Assembly: GCA_963677085.2 (NCBI GenBank)
Contig: CAXXFH010000004.1
Coordinates: forward strand, 2,542,001 to 2,606,000
DNA length: 64,000 nucleotides
DNA from: G963677085 sp963677085
GTDB taxonomy: Bacteria; Planctomycetota; Planctomycetia; Pirellulales; Thermoguttaceae
Reading direction: 5' to 3'
Under the pieces are notes generated by a model. The model was not told the DNA's origin. It saw only the letters and a list, made by a program, of their open reading frames with translations, and made no database searches. Every line of letters begins with the position of its first letter. Position 1 is the stretch's first letter. Below, piece after piece: positions 25,124-33,025 of the stretch. A program made the translations under genes and the position numbers.

Positions 25124-25570
25124 ATGGTTTTCCGCTATCGAGCACCTCGACATCCAATCCAACAGCTCCGCGACGAAATGGACCGGCTTTTTTCCGGCGT
25201 TATGGAGAGTGCCGGCGATTCGCTCTGGCCTCGTCCCGGTCGCGGTCATCCGGCGGTCAACGTTTGGGAAACGCCCGAGACGATCTTCGCCGAACTCGAA
25301 CTGCCTGGCGTGAAAAACGAGGCAATCGACATCTCGGTCATCGGCGGCGAATTGTCGCTGAAGATCGAGCGACCCGAAATCGTCGAGGAGGGTGTCACAT
25401 ATCATCGACGCGAACGGCCCGCCGGCACATTCACTCGCGTGGTGCGACTGCCCAGCGATGTCGACTCCGAACGCGTCGAGGCCGAACTCCGCAACGGAGT
25501 CCTCACGATCAAACTACCCAAGGCCGAAAGCGCCAAGCCGCGAAAGATCGTGGTTTCTACGGGCGGCTGA
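25124..25570 (+). CDS. Hsp20/alpha-crystallin small heat-shock protein 1
   Basis: 148 residues with the alpha-crystallin domain at about 40-135: 'PAVNVWETPETIFAELELPGV', the 'EGVTYHRRERPAGTFTRVVRLP' strand, and the terminal 'GVLTIKLPKAESAKPRKIVV' holding the conserved A/GVLTI motif. Small heat-shock proteins are ATP-independent chaperones that hold unfolded proteins as oligomers. AGGAGG lies before the ATG. It is the first of three in a row and lies directly behind a sigma-54-type promoter, an unusual control for a heat-shock gene. Confidence 0.95.
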   Translation: MVFRYRAPRHPIQQLRDEMDRLFSGVMESAGDSLWPRPGRGHPAVNVWETPETIFAELELPGVKNEAIDISVIGGELSLKIERPEIVEEGVTYHRRERPAGTFTRVVRLPSDVDSERVEAELRNGVLTIKLPKAESAKPRKIVVSTGG

Positions 25571-25608
25571 GCGGCTAACGTTTCGTCATGCGTCGAGCGA
25601 CAAGCCGG

Positions 25609-25670
25609 GTGCCATGGGCAGCTTGACTGCCCGTGGTCGGCACTGGCTGACGAGCAGCCAGCGGCACCCA
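25609..25670. repeat. Composite palindromic repeat (CACTGGCTG family)
   Basis: GGGCAGCTTGACTGCCC followed by CACTGGCTG...CAGCCAG; a reverse-orientation partner of 5471-5523, inserted between Hsp20 genes 1 and 2. Confidence 0.6.
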
Positions 25671-25803
25671 ATAACTTGAGACTGACGGAACACTACCCCG
25701 GAGTTCAACACCGAGCGTGGTTTTCCGCGGAACATCCCTGCCGTGGCGCGTTGATCGCGTGGCGGCTGGTATAAAACACCTTGTATGAGGAGGAACGATT
25801 ACC

Positions 25804-26199
25804 ATGGCAAACGACGAACCCCTGAGGAAAGCGGCCGCCGAAGAAACCGGCGCCGAACATACGCGAAGCGGACGGTATTACCGCCCTAATGTCGATATCC
25901 TGGAAAAAGAGGACGAACTTCTGGTATTGGCCGACGTACCGGGTGCCAATGCCGAGTCGATCGACATAAAATTTGAGGACGGGACTTTGGCTATTCATGC
26001 CAAAGTCGAGCCCCGCCAGGAAGCAACCCCCGAGATGCTCTTGCAGGAATACGGAGTTGGCGATTTCTACCGCACGTTCCAGGTGAGCGAGGCGATCGAC
26101 GCCAGCAAGATCTCGGCCGAGTTGCACGACGGTGTGCTCACCCTACGTCTACCCAAGGCCGAGGCCGTTAAGCCTCGCAAGATCGCCGTCAAGGTTTGA
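25804..26199 (+). CDS. Hsp20/alpha-crystallin small heat-shock protein 2
   Basis: 131 residues. The alpha-crystallin domain covers most of the protein from about residue 25 ('YRPNVDILEKEDELLVLADVPGA') to the C-terminal 'GVLTLRLPKAEAVKPRKIAVKV'. The arm before the domain is short. The strand equivalent to beta5/6 ('LLQEYGVGDFYRTFQV') is present, so the dimer-forming part is intact. A strong GAGGAGG precedes the ATG. A 233-bp gap with a dispersed repeat separates it from gene 1; a poor sigma-54-like match (GTGGCGCGTTGATCGC, 25743-25758) lies in that gap. Confidence 0.93.
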   Translation: MANDEPLRKAAAEETGAEHTRSGRYYRPNVDILEKEDELLVLADVPGANAESIDIKFEDGTLAIHAKVEPRQEATPEMLLQEYGVGDFYRTFQVSEAIDASKISAELHDGVLTLRLPKAEAVKPRKIAVKV

Positions 26200-26267
26200 G
26201 GTAAACAAAATCCTCGACGCATTGACGCCTGCACAATCGCATAGTCAATGAAAGGAGATGGCTAGTC

Positions 26268-26792
26268 ATGGCTCTTATTCCCTGGAAAAACAAGCAGCGA
26301 GGAACCTGCGAACCGGAATCGTCGCGGCTGCTAACCTTGCGCGACGAGATGGACCGGCTCTTCGACGCATTTGTCCGCGAACCGATGGGATCGCTGGAGT
26401 GGCCGTCCTGGCGTGGGGGCGAATTCGCGCCGGCGATCGACATCAGCGAAACAGAAACGGAGGTTGTCGTTCACGCCGAGCTGCCCGGCCTCGCGCCGGA
26501 AGACCTCGACGTGACCTTGGCCGGCAACCAACTGACCCTCGCCGGCGAGAAGAAGGAAGTTTCACAACAACGGGCCGAAGGTTCGTATCAAACGGAAATT
26601 CGCTTCGGCAAGTTCCGCCGCACCGTCCAGCTTCCCCAGGAGGTCGACCCGGAGCAAGTCGAGTCGGCCTACTCCGACGGGGTGCTTACGTTGCGGCTGA
26701 AAAAGGCGTCGCCCACGCCACCGAAACGGATTGAAGTGACACCCCGCACGGTCGAAAATCCCCCGCCCCCAGCCCCCGGGCCGGAATGCTGA
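26268..26792 (+). CDS. Hsp20/alpha-crystallin small heat-shock protein 3
   Basis: 174 residues. An N-terminal arm with 'LRDEMDRLFDAFVREPMG', shared with gene 1, precedes the alpha-crystallin domain (about 45-150: 'FAPAIDISETETEVVVHAELPGL', then 'GVLTLRLKKA'). The tail has an I-x-V motif (RIEV) and ends in a Pro-rich stretch with a terminal Cys, which the other two copies lack. AAAGGAG precedes the ATG. It is 68 bp after gene 2 and probably in the same transcript. The three copies are divergent, so the duplications are old. Confidence 0.95.
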   Translation: MALIPWKNKQRGTCEPESSRLLTLRDEMDRLFDAFVREPMGSLEWPSWRGGEFAPAIDISETETEVVVHAELPGLAPEDLDVTLAGNQLTLAGEKKEVSQQRAEGSYQTEIRFGKFRRTVQLPQEVDPEQVESAYSDGVLTLRLKKASPTPPKRIEVTPRTVENPPPPAPGPEC

Positions 26793-27291
26793 GCAATCCC
26801 GCGTAGCACCGGGTGAGCAGACCTTGGAGGTTCCCTGGTTCCCACGCTGCGGCGTGGGAACCCAAAGGCAGGGCGCTTCGTGTCTCGGCAGTGCGGTCGA
26901 CGGCCTTCTTGGCCCGTCTCGACGCGAAGAGAGAAGGAGCTACAATCATCCTTCTTCTCCTTTCGCCCTTTCGTGTTTTCGCGATCCAAAAATCGAAAGC
27001 CAGGGGGCGACCTTTCGGCCACTTGGCTGAAGTGTTACCAGTTTTTCACAGCCTCAAAGTGTCGGGTCGTGTGCGGTCCCACGCGAAGCGTCGAGAACGA
27101 GGAGGGGAGTTCCCAGGCCGTGCCGTTTCGGTCATTTGCCGTTTTGGCAACCTTGGATTTCCACCCCCCACGAGCCTGTTTTTGCCATGTCAAATCGGCG
27201 CATTCTCGCGGCCGTACCACGTTGACGAACTCGCGATGGCCCCCTAAACTCAGTGTTTCGTTTGACTGAGAAAATATCTCTGGGGGATCCC
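26793..27291. other. Intergenic region with GTTCCCACGC palindrome
   Basis: 499 bp between the third Hsp20 gene and transketolase. It holds a dyad at 26837-26862 and an imperfect GAGAAGGAG.../CTTCTTCTCC inverted pair near 26932-26960. Several open frames exist but they read through repeats. The transketolase promoter must lie in the last 200 bp, where no clear consensus is seen. Confidence 0.5.
26837..26862. repeat. GTTCCCACGC-type palindrome
   Basis: An 11-bp stem GGTTCCCACGC / GCGTGGGAACC around a 4-nt loop, 45 bp after the stop of Hsp20 gene 3. It is a likely transcript end. Confidence 0.7.
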
Positions 27292-29343
27292 ATGGCTGAC
27301 GTATCTGTCGACATTGAACAACTGGCGATTAACACCATCCGTACCCTTTCGATGGATGCCGTGCAGAAGGCCAATAGCGGCCATCCCGGCACGCCCATGG
27401 CGCTGGCTCCCGCAGCCTATGTGTTGTTTAACGACGCGATGCGTTACGACCCGGCCCGACCGCTGTGGCCCGGTCGCGACCGTTTCGTGCTCTCCTGCGG
27501 CCATGCGTCGATGCTGCTCTACTCGATGCTGCACCTTTGCGATGTGAAGCAGTTCGGCGAAGACTGCCGTCCGACCGATGAGCCGGCCGTATCACTGGAG
27601 CAAATTCGCCAGTTTCGCCAGTTACACAGCCGCTGCCCGGGCCATCCCGAATATCGCGAGACCAGCGGCGTGGAAACCACGACTGGCCCGCTTGGCCAAG
27701 GCGTGGCCAACAGCGTGGGCATGGCAATCGCCGAGCGTTGGCTGGCCGACTACTTCAACCGGCCTGGCTTCGATCTGTTCGACTACGACGTCTACGCTCT
27801 GTGCAGCGACGGCGACCTGATGGAAGGCGTGTCGGCCGAGGCCGCGTCGCTGGCCGGTCACCTGAAGCTGTCGAATCTGTGCTGGATCTACGACGACAAC
27901 AAAATCACCATCGAAGGCGATACCTCGCTGGCCTTCAGCGAAGACGTCGGCATGCGATTCGCCGGCTACGGCTGGAACGTGATCGAAGTGGACGACATCA
28001 ACGAACTGGAAGCCCTCCGCGGCGCCGTCCAGCTCTTCAAGCAGACCGAAAACAAGCCGACGCTGATCATCGTCCGCAGCATCATCGCCTGGGGTGCTCC
28101 CAACGCGGCCAACACCCACGGTGCCCATGGTGCTCCGCTGGGCGACGAAGAAATTCGCCTAACCAAGCAGGCCTACGGTTGGCCCGAGGACGAGCAATTC
28201 TACGTCCCGGCCGAGGTACGTGAGCACTTCGCGGCCGGCATCGGCACGCGCGGCGCCCAGGCCAGCAAGGACTGGGACGCGATGCTCGCCCAGTACAAGA
28301 CCGAGTATGCCGAGCTTTACGCTCAGCTTATGGCCATCTTGCACAATAAGCTGCCCGAGGGCTGGGACGCCGACATTCCCACGTTTGCCACCGACGCGAA
28401 GGGCATGGCCAGCCGGGCCTCGTCGGGCAAGGTGCTCAACGCGGTGGCCAAGAACGTGCCTTGGATGGTTGGCGGCTCGGCCGACTTGGCCCCTTCGAAC
28501 AAGTCGGATCTTACGTTCGACGGCGCTGGCGAACTGCTGCCCGACTCGATCGGCCGCAACATGCACTTTGGCATCCGCGAGCACGCCATGGGCTCGATCT
28601 GTAATGGCATGGCGCTTTCCGGCCTGCGAGCCTATGGCGCCACGTTCTTTGTGTTCACCGACTACATGCGACCGCCCATGCGGCTAGCCGCGCTGATGAA
28701 GTTGCCCGTGCTCTATATTTTCACCCACGACTCGATCGGCGTGGGCGAAGATGGGCCGACCCACCAACCGGTCGAGCATATGGCGGCCCTTCGGGCGATC
28801 CCCAACTTGGCCGTCTTCCGTCCGGCCGACGCCAACGAAGTGGCCGAAGCCTATCGCACGGCCATGCAGCTTACCGACATGCCGTCGGCCATGGTCCTCA
28901 CGCGACAGAACCTGCCCACGGTCGACCGCGAGAAGTTCGGCTCGGCCTCCGGCGTTGCCCAAGGCGGCTACGTGCTGGCCGACGCGGCCGACGGAAAACC
29001 AGACGTTGTGCTAATGGCCTCCGGCAGCGAAGTGTCGCTCTGTCTGGAAGCCTACGAACAACTCACCGCCGATGGCGTCAAAGCCCGGGTGGTGAGCATG
29101 CCCTGCTGGGAACTGTTCGACAAGCAATCGCAAGAGTACCAGGACAGCGTCCTGCCACCGGAGTGCAACAACCGCGTGGCCGTCGAAGCCGGAATTGTGA
29201 TGGGCTGGGAAAAGTACATCGGCCGTTGCGGCAAGTTCGTCGGCATGAAAGGCTTCGGTGCCTCGGCCCCATTCAGCGTGCTGATGGACTACTTCGGCAT
29301 CACGAAAGACGCCATCGTAAACGCCGCCAAATCCGGCTGCTGA
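27292..29343 (+). CDS. tkt: Transketolase
   Basis: 683 residues from ATG 27292 (MADVSVDIEQLAINTIR), with a GGGGGAT ribosome site. It is a thiamine-diphosphate enzyme moving two-carbon units between ketoses and aldoses in the pentose-phosphate pathway. Seen: the N-terminal 'KANSGHPGTPMALAP', 'TTGPLGQGVANSVGMA', the ThDP/metal motif in 'CSDGDLMEGVSAEAASL' with 'DDNKITIEG', and the pyrimidine domain 'RTAYGATFFVFTDYMRPP'-like stretch with 'HDSIGVGEDGPTHQPVEH'. The length is normal. It is a single gene, followed by a strong hairpin terminator. Confidence 0.96.
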   Translation: MADVSVDIEQLAINTIRTLSMDAVQKANSGHPGTPMALAPAAYVLFNDAMRYDPARPLWPGRDRFVLSCGHASMLLYSMLHLCDVKQFGEDCRPTDEPAVSLEQIRQFRQLHSRCPGHPEYRETSGVETTTGPLGQGVANSVGMAIAERWLADYFNRPGFDLFDYDVYALCSDGDLMEGVSAEAASLAGHLKLSNLCWIYDDNKITIEGDTSLAFSEDVGMRFAGYGWNVIEVDDINELEALRGAVQLFKQTENKPTLIIVRSIIAWGAPNAANTHGAHGAPLGDEEIRLTKQAYGWPEDEQFYVPAEVREHFAAGIGTRGAQASKDWDAMLAQYKTEYAELYAQLMAILHNKLPEGWDADIPTFATDAKGMASRASSGKVLNAVAKNVPWMVGGSADLAPSNKSDLTFDGAGELLPDSIGRNMHFGIREHAMGSICNGMALSGLRAYGATFFVFTDYMRPPMRLAALMKLPVLYIFTHDSIGVGEDGPTHQPVEHMAALRAIPNLAVFRPADANEVAEAYRTAMQLTDMPSAMVLTRQNLPTVDREKFGSASGVAQGGYVLADAADGKPDVVLMASGSEVSLCLEAYEQLTADGVKARVVSMPCWELFDKQSQEYQDSVLPPECNNRVAVEAGIVMGWEKYIGRCGKFVGMKGFGASAPFSVLMDYFGITKDAIVNAAKSGC

Positions 29344-29364
29344 GAAGATCCGGCCTACGTTTTT

Positions 29365-29390
29365 ACCACGGAGGCACGGAGGACACAGAG
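29365..29390. repeat. ACCACGGAGGCACGGAGG repeat
   Basis: Just after tkt, the element ACCACGGAGGCACGGAGG-ACACAGAG. It is the complement of 19441-19468 and related to the pair at 13410/13527. This repeat type is seen in many bacterial genomes. Confidence 0.6.
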
Positions 29391-29425
29391 CGGCAGGGCC
29401 GCCAACCAAACCGATACACGGGTGC

Positions 29426-29460
29426 CATGCCCACGCGCAAAGCGTGGGCATGTTTGTTTG
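29426..29460 (+). terminator. Intrinsic terminator of transketolase
   Basis: An 11-bp perfect stem (CATGCCCACGC / GCGTGGGCATG) around a 5-nt loop, followed by TTTGTTTG. It is related to the GTTCCCACGC palindrome family. Confidence 0.65.
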
Positions 29461-29615
29461 ATGCCAGCGGTTTCGCCCCAACATTGTTCGTTAGTTTGAA
29501 TGCCTGAGATTCGTAGACAACCGAAATCAGAGGGTCGAATTAACGAGCCATGAGTTGACAAGCCCCTGGTACTCTTCGGTTTCGATTTGGCGTCATCCTT
29601 CGAACGACCGACGTT

Positions 29616-30668
29616 TCAGTCCGTTTTGGGGCGGGACTGGTCACCTCCATTCTTTATTGGGCGAAGACCTTCTCTGGCCCACCACGACTCCCCTTCGGGG
29701 TGGTACTTATCCTCTGTACACTTCTTCGGGCGAAGGCCTCCTCCAGTCCACCACATGAGCTGCCCATCGCGGTCAACAAGCCGTCCAGGCTTCAGGCCCA
29801 ACCCAATCAGCGTAAACACCTGCTCGTAAATCTTCTTGTTGATTTCGGCATGCTCCACGGCGGCAACTTCTTCGGTCGCCAATTTGCCCCCTATCTCCGA
29901 ACGATACACTACTTCGCTTGGAAACCACAAATCGTTGCTCTCGTGATACTTGAGCGTACTTTCGGCCGAATGGAATGTCTTGTGGGCTCCTTCGCCAGAC
30001 CATGTCGCAACGTACACAGGCTGATAGCCCTTGTCGATAGCCAGCCGATACGCGCCAAAAAGCGACTGCGCACCCTTTCCGATTTTGTAGGAAACCTCGA
30101 TAAAGGTCTCGCCTTCATGTTGAATGCGTTTGGCGGACAGCAACGAGCGATCCTTCCGCAAGACGCATTCTTCAAGGCCAGACTGTTTCATTGTCGCGAC
30201 GTTCCGGGGAACAAAACCAAGCAGGCGTGGATCGATTGTCTCCAGAGTTGCCGCTGGCCGGGCCATTCGACCATAACACTCAACGAGCGAGTCATCCGAC
30301 AAGGTTGCCCGTATAAACAAGTCCTTGGAAGAAACGCATCGGGAGTTGGTTCCGAGCTTACTTGAGGCGTAAAGTTTCAGGTCGGTACGCTCGTTTTGGC
30401 CGTTTACGAACAACTCGTATCGCCATCGGGTTTTCGTGTAGTCCGGATCTTGAATAAAGGCGTTGTAGGACACAACAACAACGAAATGCCCTGACCTAAT
30501 GGCCTTCCTGGACGCCACGGCAGCCTTCTCGGCCTTTTCCACGGCTTCCGGTGAAAGCGAGTCCGTATCAAGGGTAGCGCCGAACACTGGAGTGCCAGTA
30601 AGGGCAACTGTGCAAACGAGCGAACGTGCCATTCGCCACGAAGTCTGGCGGCAAGAATTCATCGGCAT
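29616..30668 (-). CDS. Exported protein of unknown function
   Basis: 350 residues with a signal peptide (hydrophobic core 'SLVCTVALTGTPVFGA', cut near residue 30). The mature protein is mixed alpha/beta. It begins with a helix rich in Ala/Glu/Lys, then beta-rich sequence such as 'FVVVVSYNAFI' and 'WRYELFVNGQNERTD'. This layout recalls LolA/LolB-fold outer-membrane proteins found in many planctomycetes, but I cannot confirm it. The C-terminus has two short related segments, 'WWTGGGLRPKK' and 'WWAREGLRPIK'. The gene is transcribed toward tkt. Codon use is less GC-rich than in tkt, and the island begins just upstream. Confidence 0.55.
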   Translation of the reverse strand: MPMNSCRQTSWRMARSLVCTVALTGTPVFGATLDTDSLSPEAVEKAEKAAVASRKAIRSGHFVVVVSYNAFIQDPDYTKTRWRYELFVNGQNERTDLKLYASSKLGTNSRCVSSKDLFIRATLSDDSLVECYGRMARPAATLETIDPRLLGFVPRNVATMKQSGLEECVLRKDRSLLSAKRIQHEGETFIEVSYKIGKGAQSLFGAYRLAIDKGYQPVYVATWSGEGAHKTFHSAESTLKYHESNDLWFPSEVVYRSEIGGKLATEEVAAVEHAEINKKIYEQVFTLIGLGLKPGRLVDRDGQLMWWTGGGLRPKKCTEDKYHPEGESWWAREGLRPIKNGGDQSRPKTD

Positions 30669-30819
30669 GTCATCTTTCCCCAGAAGGGCTCTTGGGTTTG
30701 ACTCTTGATATTGGCACTGTATGGCCTATTGACGCTTGCATAGCTGCGGAAGGCGACCAACGGGAGCCTGGGTTTCCAGGCGATCGGCTTTCCGAAGCGG
30801 ATCATTTTCAATGCAAGCA

Positions 30820-31155
30820 TCAATAATCGCCAACCGCAGTCGTAAGCGAACCGAGCCATTCCAACCGATCCGCGATTACAGCCAGCATTTGCCGCACCAA
30901 CCCATCGTATGGCGTTATATCACCCACCCCACCGGCAGTGCAATGATTTTGAATACGAATGAATACGAAAATGGCAACCAGTTCGCCAGAACGGCCCGTA
31001 GATGCTTCGAACCGATAAGACTTGCCCGTTTTCCGCGTCAGCCCAACGACTGCCGACGCGACCGAGGGCAGTGCCACCAGCCGGGAATCGGATGGTCGGC
31101 TTTCCCAGCAAGGTTTCGAGGTCTGCTCGGCGTTCACTCGCGTTTCGGCCTGCAT
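30820..31155 (-). pseudogene. Unrecognised frame, relic of an element repeated at 41.3 kb
   Basis: A 111-codon frame whose middle ('SRLVALPSVASAVVGLTRKTGKS') is matched by the frameshifted minus strand at 41246-41357 ('LPSVVSAIVGHRKAG' then a stop). One copy is clearly broken and the other has no ribosome site, so both look like relics of a repeated element. No function can be given. Confidence 0.3.
30983..31093. repeat. Left direct repeat flanking the glycan island
   Basis: Its best-kept part (31042-31093) reads CCCAACGACTGCCGA... and ends CCAGCCGGGAATCGGAT. It matches 41305-41357 at roughly nine of ten bases in the same orientation. Weaker similarity extends left to about 30983. Confidence 0.75.
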
Positions 31156-31290
31156 GCTCGCCAAGTCGCCCAAGGCGACACTCTACACCGAAGTACTTCA
31201 GCGGACTTGTCACCTCCTCCGCCGCTCCGATTGCTACCGGCTGGAACGACAGTCGCCGGGTGGGATTTTCACCCACTGAAAATCGCCGCC
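31100..31290 (-). other. Possible structured RNA, group II intron-like 5' fragment
   Basis: On the minus strand the stretch starts with GTGGGTGAAAATCCCACC, then a CGGCGACTG / AGCCGGTAGC pairing, GGAGGTGACAAGTCCG, and GAAACGCGAGTGAACGCC. Phrases of this sort are typical of group II intron domain I, and the first one also resembles part of an FMN riboswitch. No reverse transcriptase gene follows, so it would be a truncated relic. The identification is tentative. Confidence 0.25.
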
Positions 31291-31457
31291 TTTTCACGGC
31301 ATACTTCATAGATCAAGCCGCAGATCGCGGCGTCTCGAATCCTTCCGATGACCTTCTGGTCTGCGACTTCGGTGTAGATGCGCTCACGACGGAAGTCGGT
31401 GGTCCATTTCACCTCGTACAACTCGCCACCTGACAACCCTCTGCTCTCGAAACGCAT
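31269..31457 (-). pseudogene. Transposase-like fragment (IS200-type?)
   Basis: 62 codons beginning MRFESRGLSGGELYEVKW, which recalls the N-terminus of IS200/IS605 TnpA proteins (MRYERRG..., a K-Y-H/W strand, FRR). The catalytic His-x-His and Tyr motifs are absent and the frame stops early. It is a weak identification, supported only by the decayed context. Confidence 0.25.
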
Positions 31458-31907
31458 ACAAACCGTATGTGCGTACTGGCAAATCGCCGTAATGTTACTC
31501 CCTTCGCACTGCGATAGTCGGATGAATCGATTTTCCTGCCTTGACACCCCCAACCTCCTTGGGTAGAAACCGCCGGGCCTTTTTGGGAATACTCTCTCGC
31601 TTCAACTTGATCGGCATCGAGTCGCAAAAACGCGTTGGAGTCCCTGCTGCTACAAGTGGTTTTCCCAGAATGGAAATCGAACAAGAATTCCAAGGCCGAT
31701 CCAGAAGCTACGGGCCGTTTGTTGGTACTTCAGAATCCAGACTTGCGCCGTCTGCAGTCTACCAGCACCGATTCACTGCAAGCACCTCGAGCTGTACGGC
31801 ACAGACTTGTGCGTGTCACCCATACTTGCAGTGTGTACGAACGGAATTGCGCCCGGTTTCCCAGGCGAATCAAACGTTACACTTACGAAAAAAACGATCC
31901 GAAGGCC

Positions 31908-32891
31908 ATGAACCAGCAGAAACTCCACTGGAAAGGTATTGTCCTGGCGGGGGGAGTTGGCAGTCGTTTGCACCCCGTAACGCGGGCGGTCAGCAAGCAA
32001 TTGCTGCCGGTTTACGATAAGCCAATGATCTACTATCCCCTGTCTGCGCTCATGCTGGCAGGTATTCGGGAAATCCTGATTATTTCTACCCCGGAGCATA
32101 CACCTCTGTTTCATGGTCTCCTGGAAAACGGTACCTGCTATGGCCTGGAGATATCTTATGCAGTCCAACCCAAGCCCGAGGGTTTAGCTCAGGCGTTCCT
32201 CATCGGCAAGGAGTTCGTTGGCGATGACAACGTGGCTCTAATTCTGGGCGACAATATTTTTTACGGCCAGGGATTTCCCAATCTGCTCAACCGGGCGACC
32301 AGCCGCGAGCAGGGTGCTACCGTATTCGGGTATCAAGTTCGGAATCCGCAGCACTACGGTGTGATCGAAATAGACGACGGTGGCTCCGTGGTTTCCATCG
32401 AAGAAAAACCATCGATACCCCGTTCCAACCTTGCGATCACAGGGCTTTATTTTTGCGCTAACGATGTCTTAGAAATCGCCCAACAAGTCAAACCGTCGGC
32501 CAGGGGAGAATTGGAAATCACTGACGTGATCCGTGAATATCTTCTGCGCGGAGACTTATGCGTCGAACAGTTCGGGCGTGGTTTCGCCTGGCTGGATACA
32601 GGCACACACGCATCGCTGATGCAGGCAGCCAACTTTGTGCAAACCATCCAAGAACGTCAGGGCCTTAGAATCGCCTGTTTGGAGGAGATCGCTTTCCGTA
32701 AGGGATTCATTTCGGCCGACCAATTGGAGGAGATGGCCGATTCGTACGGCAACGATTATGGAGATTATCTTCACGAAGTACTCAAATCCGGCGTGAGAGA
32801 CGCTCACCCAATGCCAGAGAGCTTTGCCCACGAGACTATCTCGGAGGTTAATTGTCTATCGCGAAAAGGCTCAAGGACGAAGAGTCTTTAG
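31908..32891 (+). CDS. rfbA: Glucose-1-phosphate thymidylyltransferase
   Basis: 327 residues from ATG 31908 (MNQQKLHWKGIVLAGG), which has GAAGG upstream. The long frame upstream is non-coding. It forms dTDP-glucose from dTTP and glucose 1-phosphate. The nucleotide-binding motif GGVGSRLHPVT is near residue 15, 'KQLLPVYDKPMIYYPLS' follows, and 'LILGDNIFYG' is the metal-site segment. It is about 35 residues longer than usual, with a hydrophilic C-terminal tail. It is the first gene of the glycan cluster. The next step, dTDP-glucose 4,6-dehydratase (RfbB), is not in the window and must be elsewhere. Confidence 0.93.
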   Translation: MNQQKLHWKGIVLAGGVGSRLHPVTRAVSKQLLPVYDKPMIYYPLSALMLAGIREILIISTPEHTPLFHGLLENGTCYGLEISYAVQPKPEGLAQAFLIGKEFVGDDNVALILGDNIFYGQGFPNLLNRATSREQGATVFGYQVRNPQHYGVIEIDDGGSVVSIEEKPSIPRSNLAITGLYFCANDVLEIAQQVKPSARGELEITDVIREYLLRGDLCVEQFGRGFAWLDTGTHASLMQAANFVQTIQERQGLRIACLEEIAFRKGFISADQLEEMADSYGNDYGDYLHEVLKSGVRDAHPMPESFAHETISEVNCLSRKGSRTKSL

Positions 32892-33025
32892 AAATCAACC
32901 TCGCACGGCAATTATCCTCGAAGGTGTGTCGTAACGCCCGTCGCGTGTACGAATCGTATTGAGCTTAGTTTTCCGGATTCATCAGACACTACACTGTACG
33001 TAAGACGCAATCTATAAACCGGCCA

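Larger units (their letters stand above)
30669..31907. other. Decayed, low-GC left edge of the glycan island
   Basis: 1,239 bp with no intact gene. From left to right it holds a direct-repeat copy (30983-31093), a structured-RNA-like stretch on the minus strand (about 31100-31290), a transposase-like fragment (31269-31457, minus strand), and about 400 bp where nothing is recognised before rfbA. The broken frames and mixed composition suggest remains of mobile elements. Confidence 0.55.

Noticed and set aside
26813..27269. Plus-strand frames of 129-144 codons before tkt
   Set aside because: They read through a palindromic repeat, lack ribosome sites and differ in frame without protein-like pattern.
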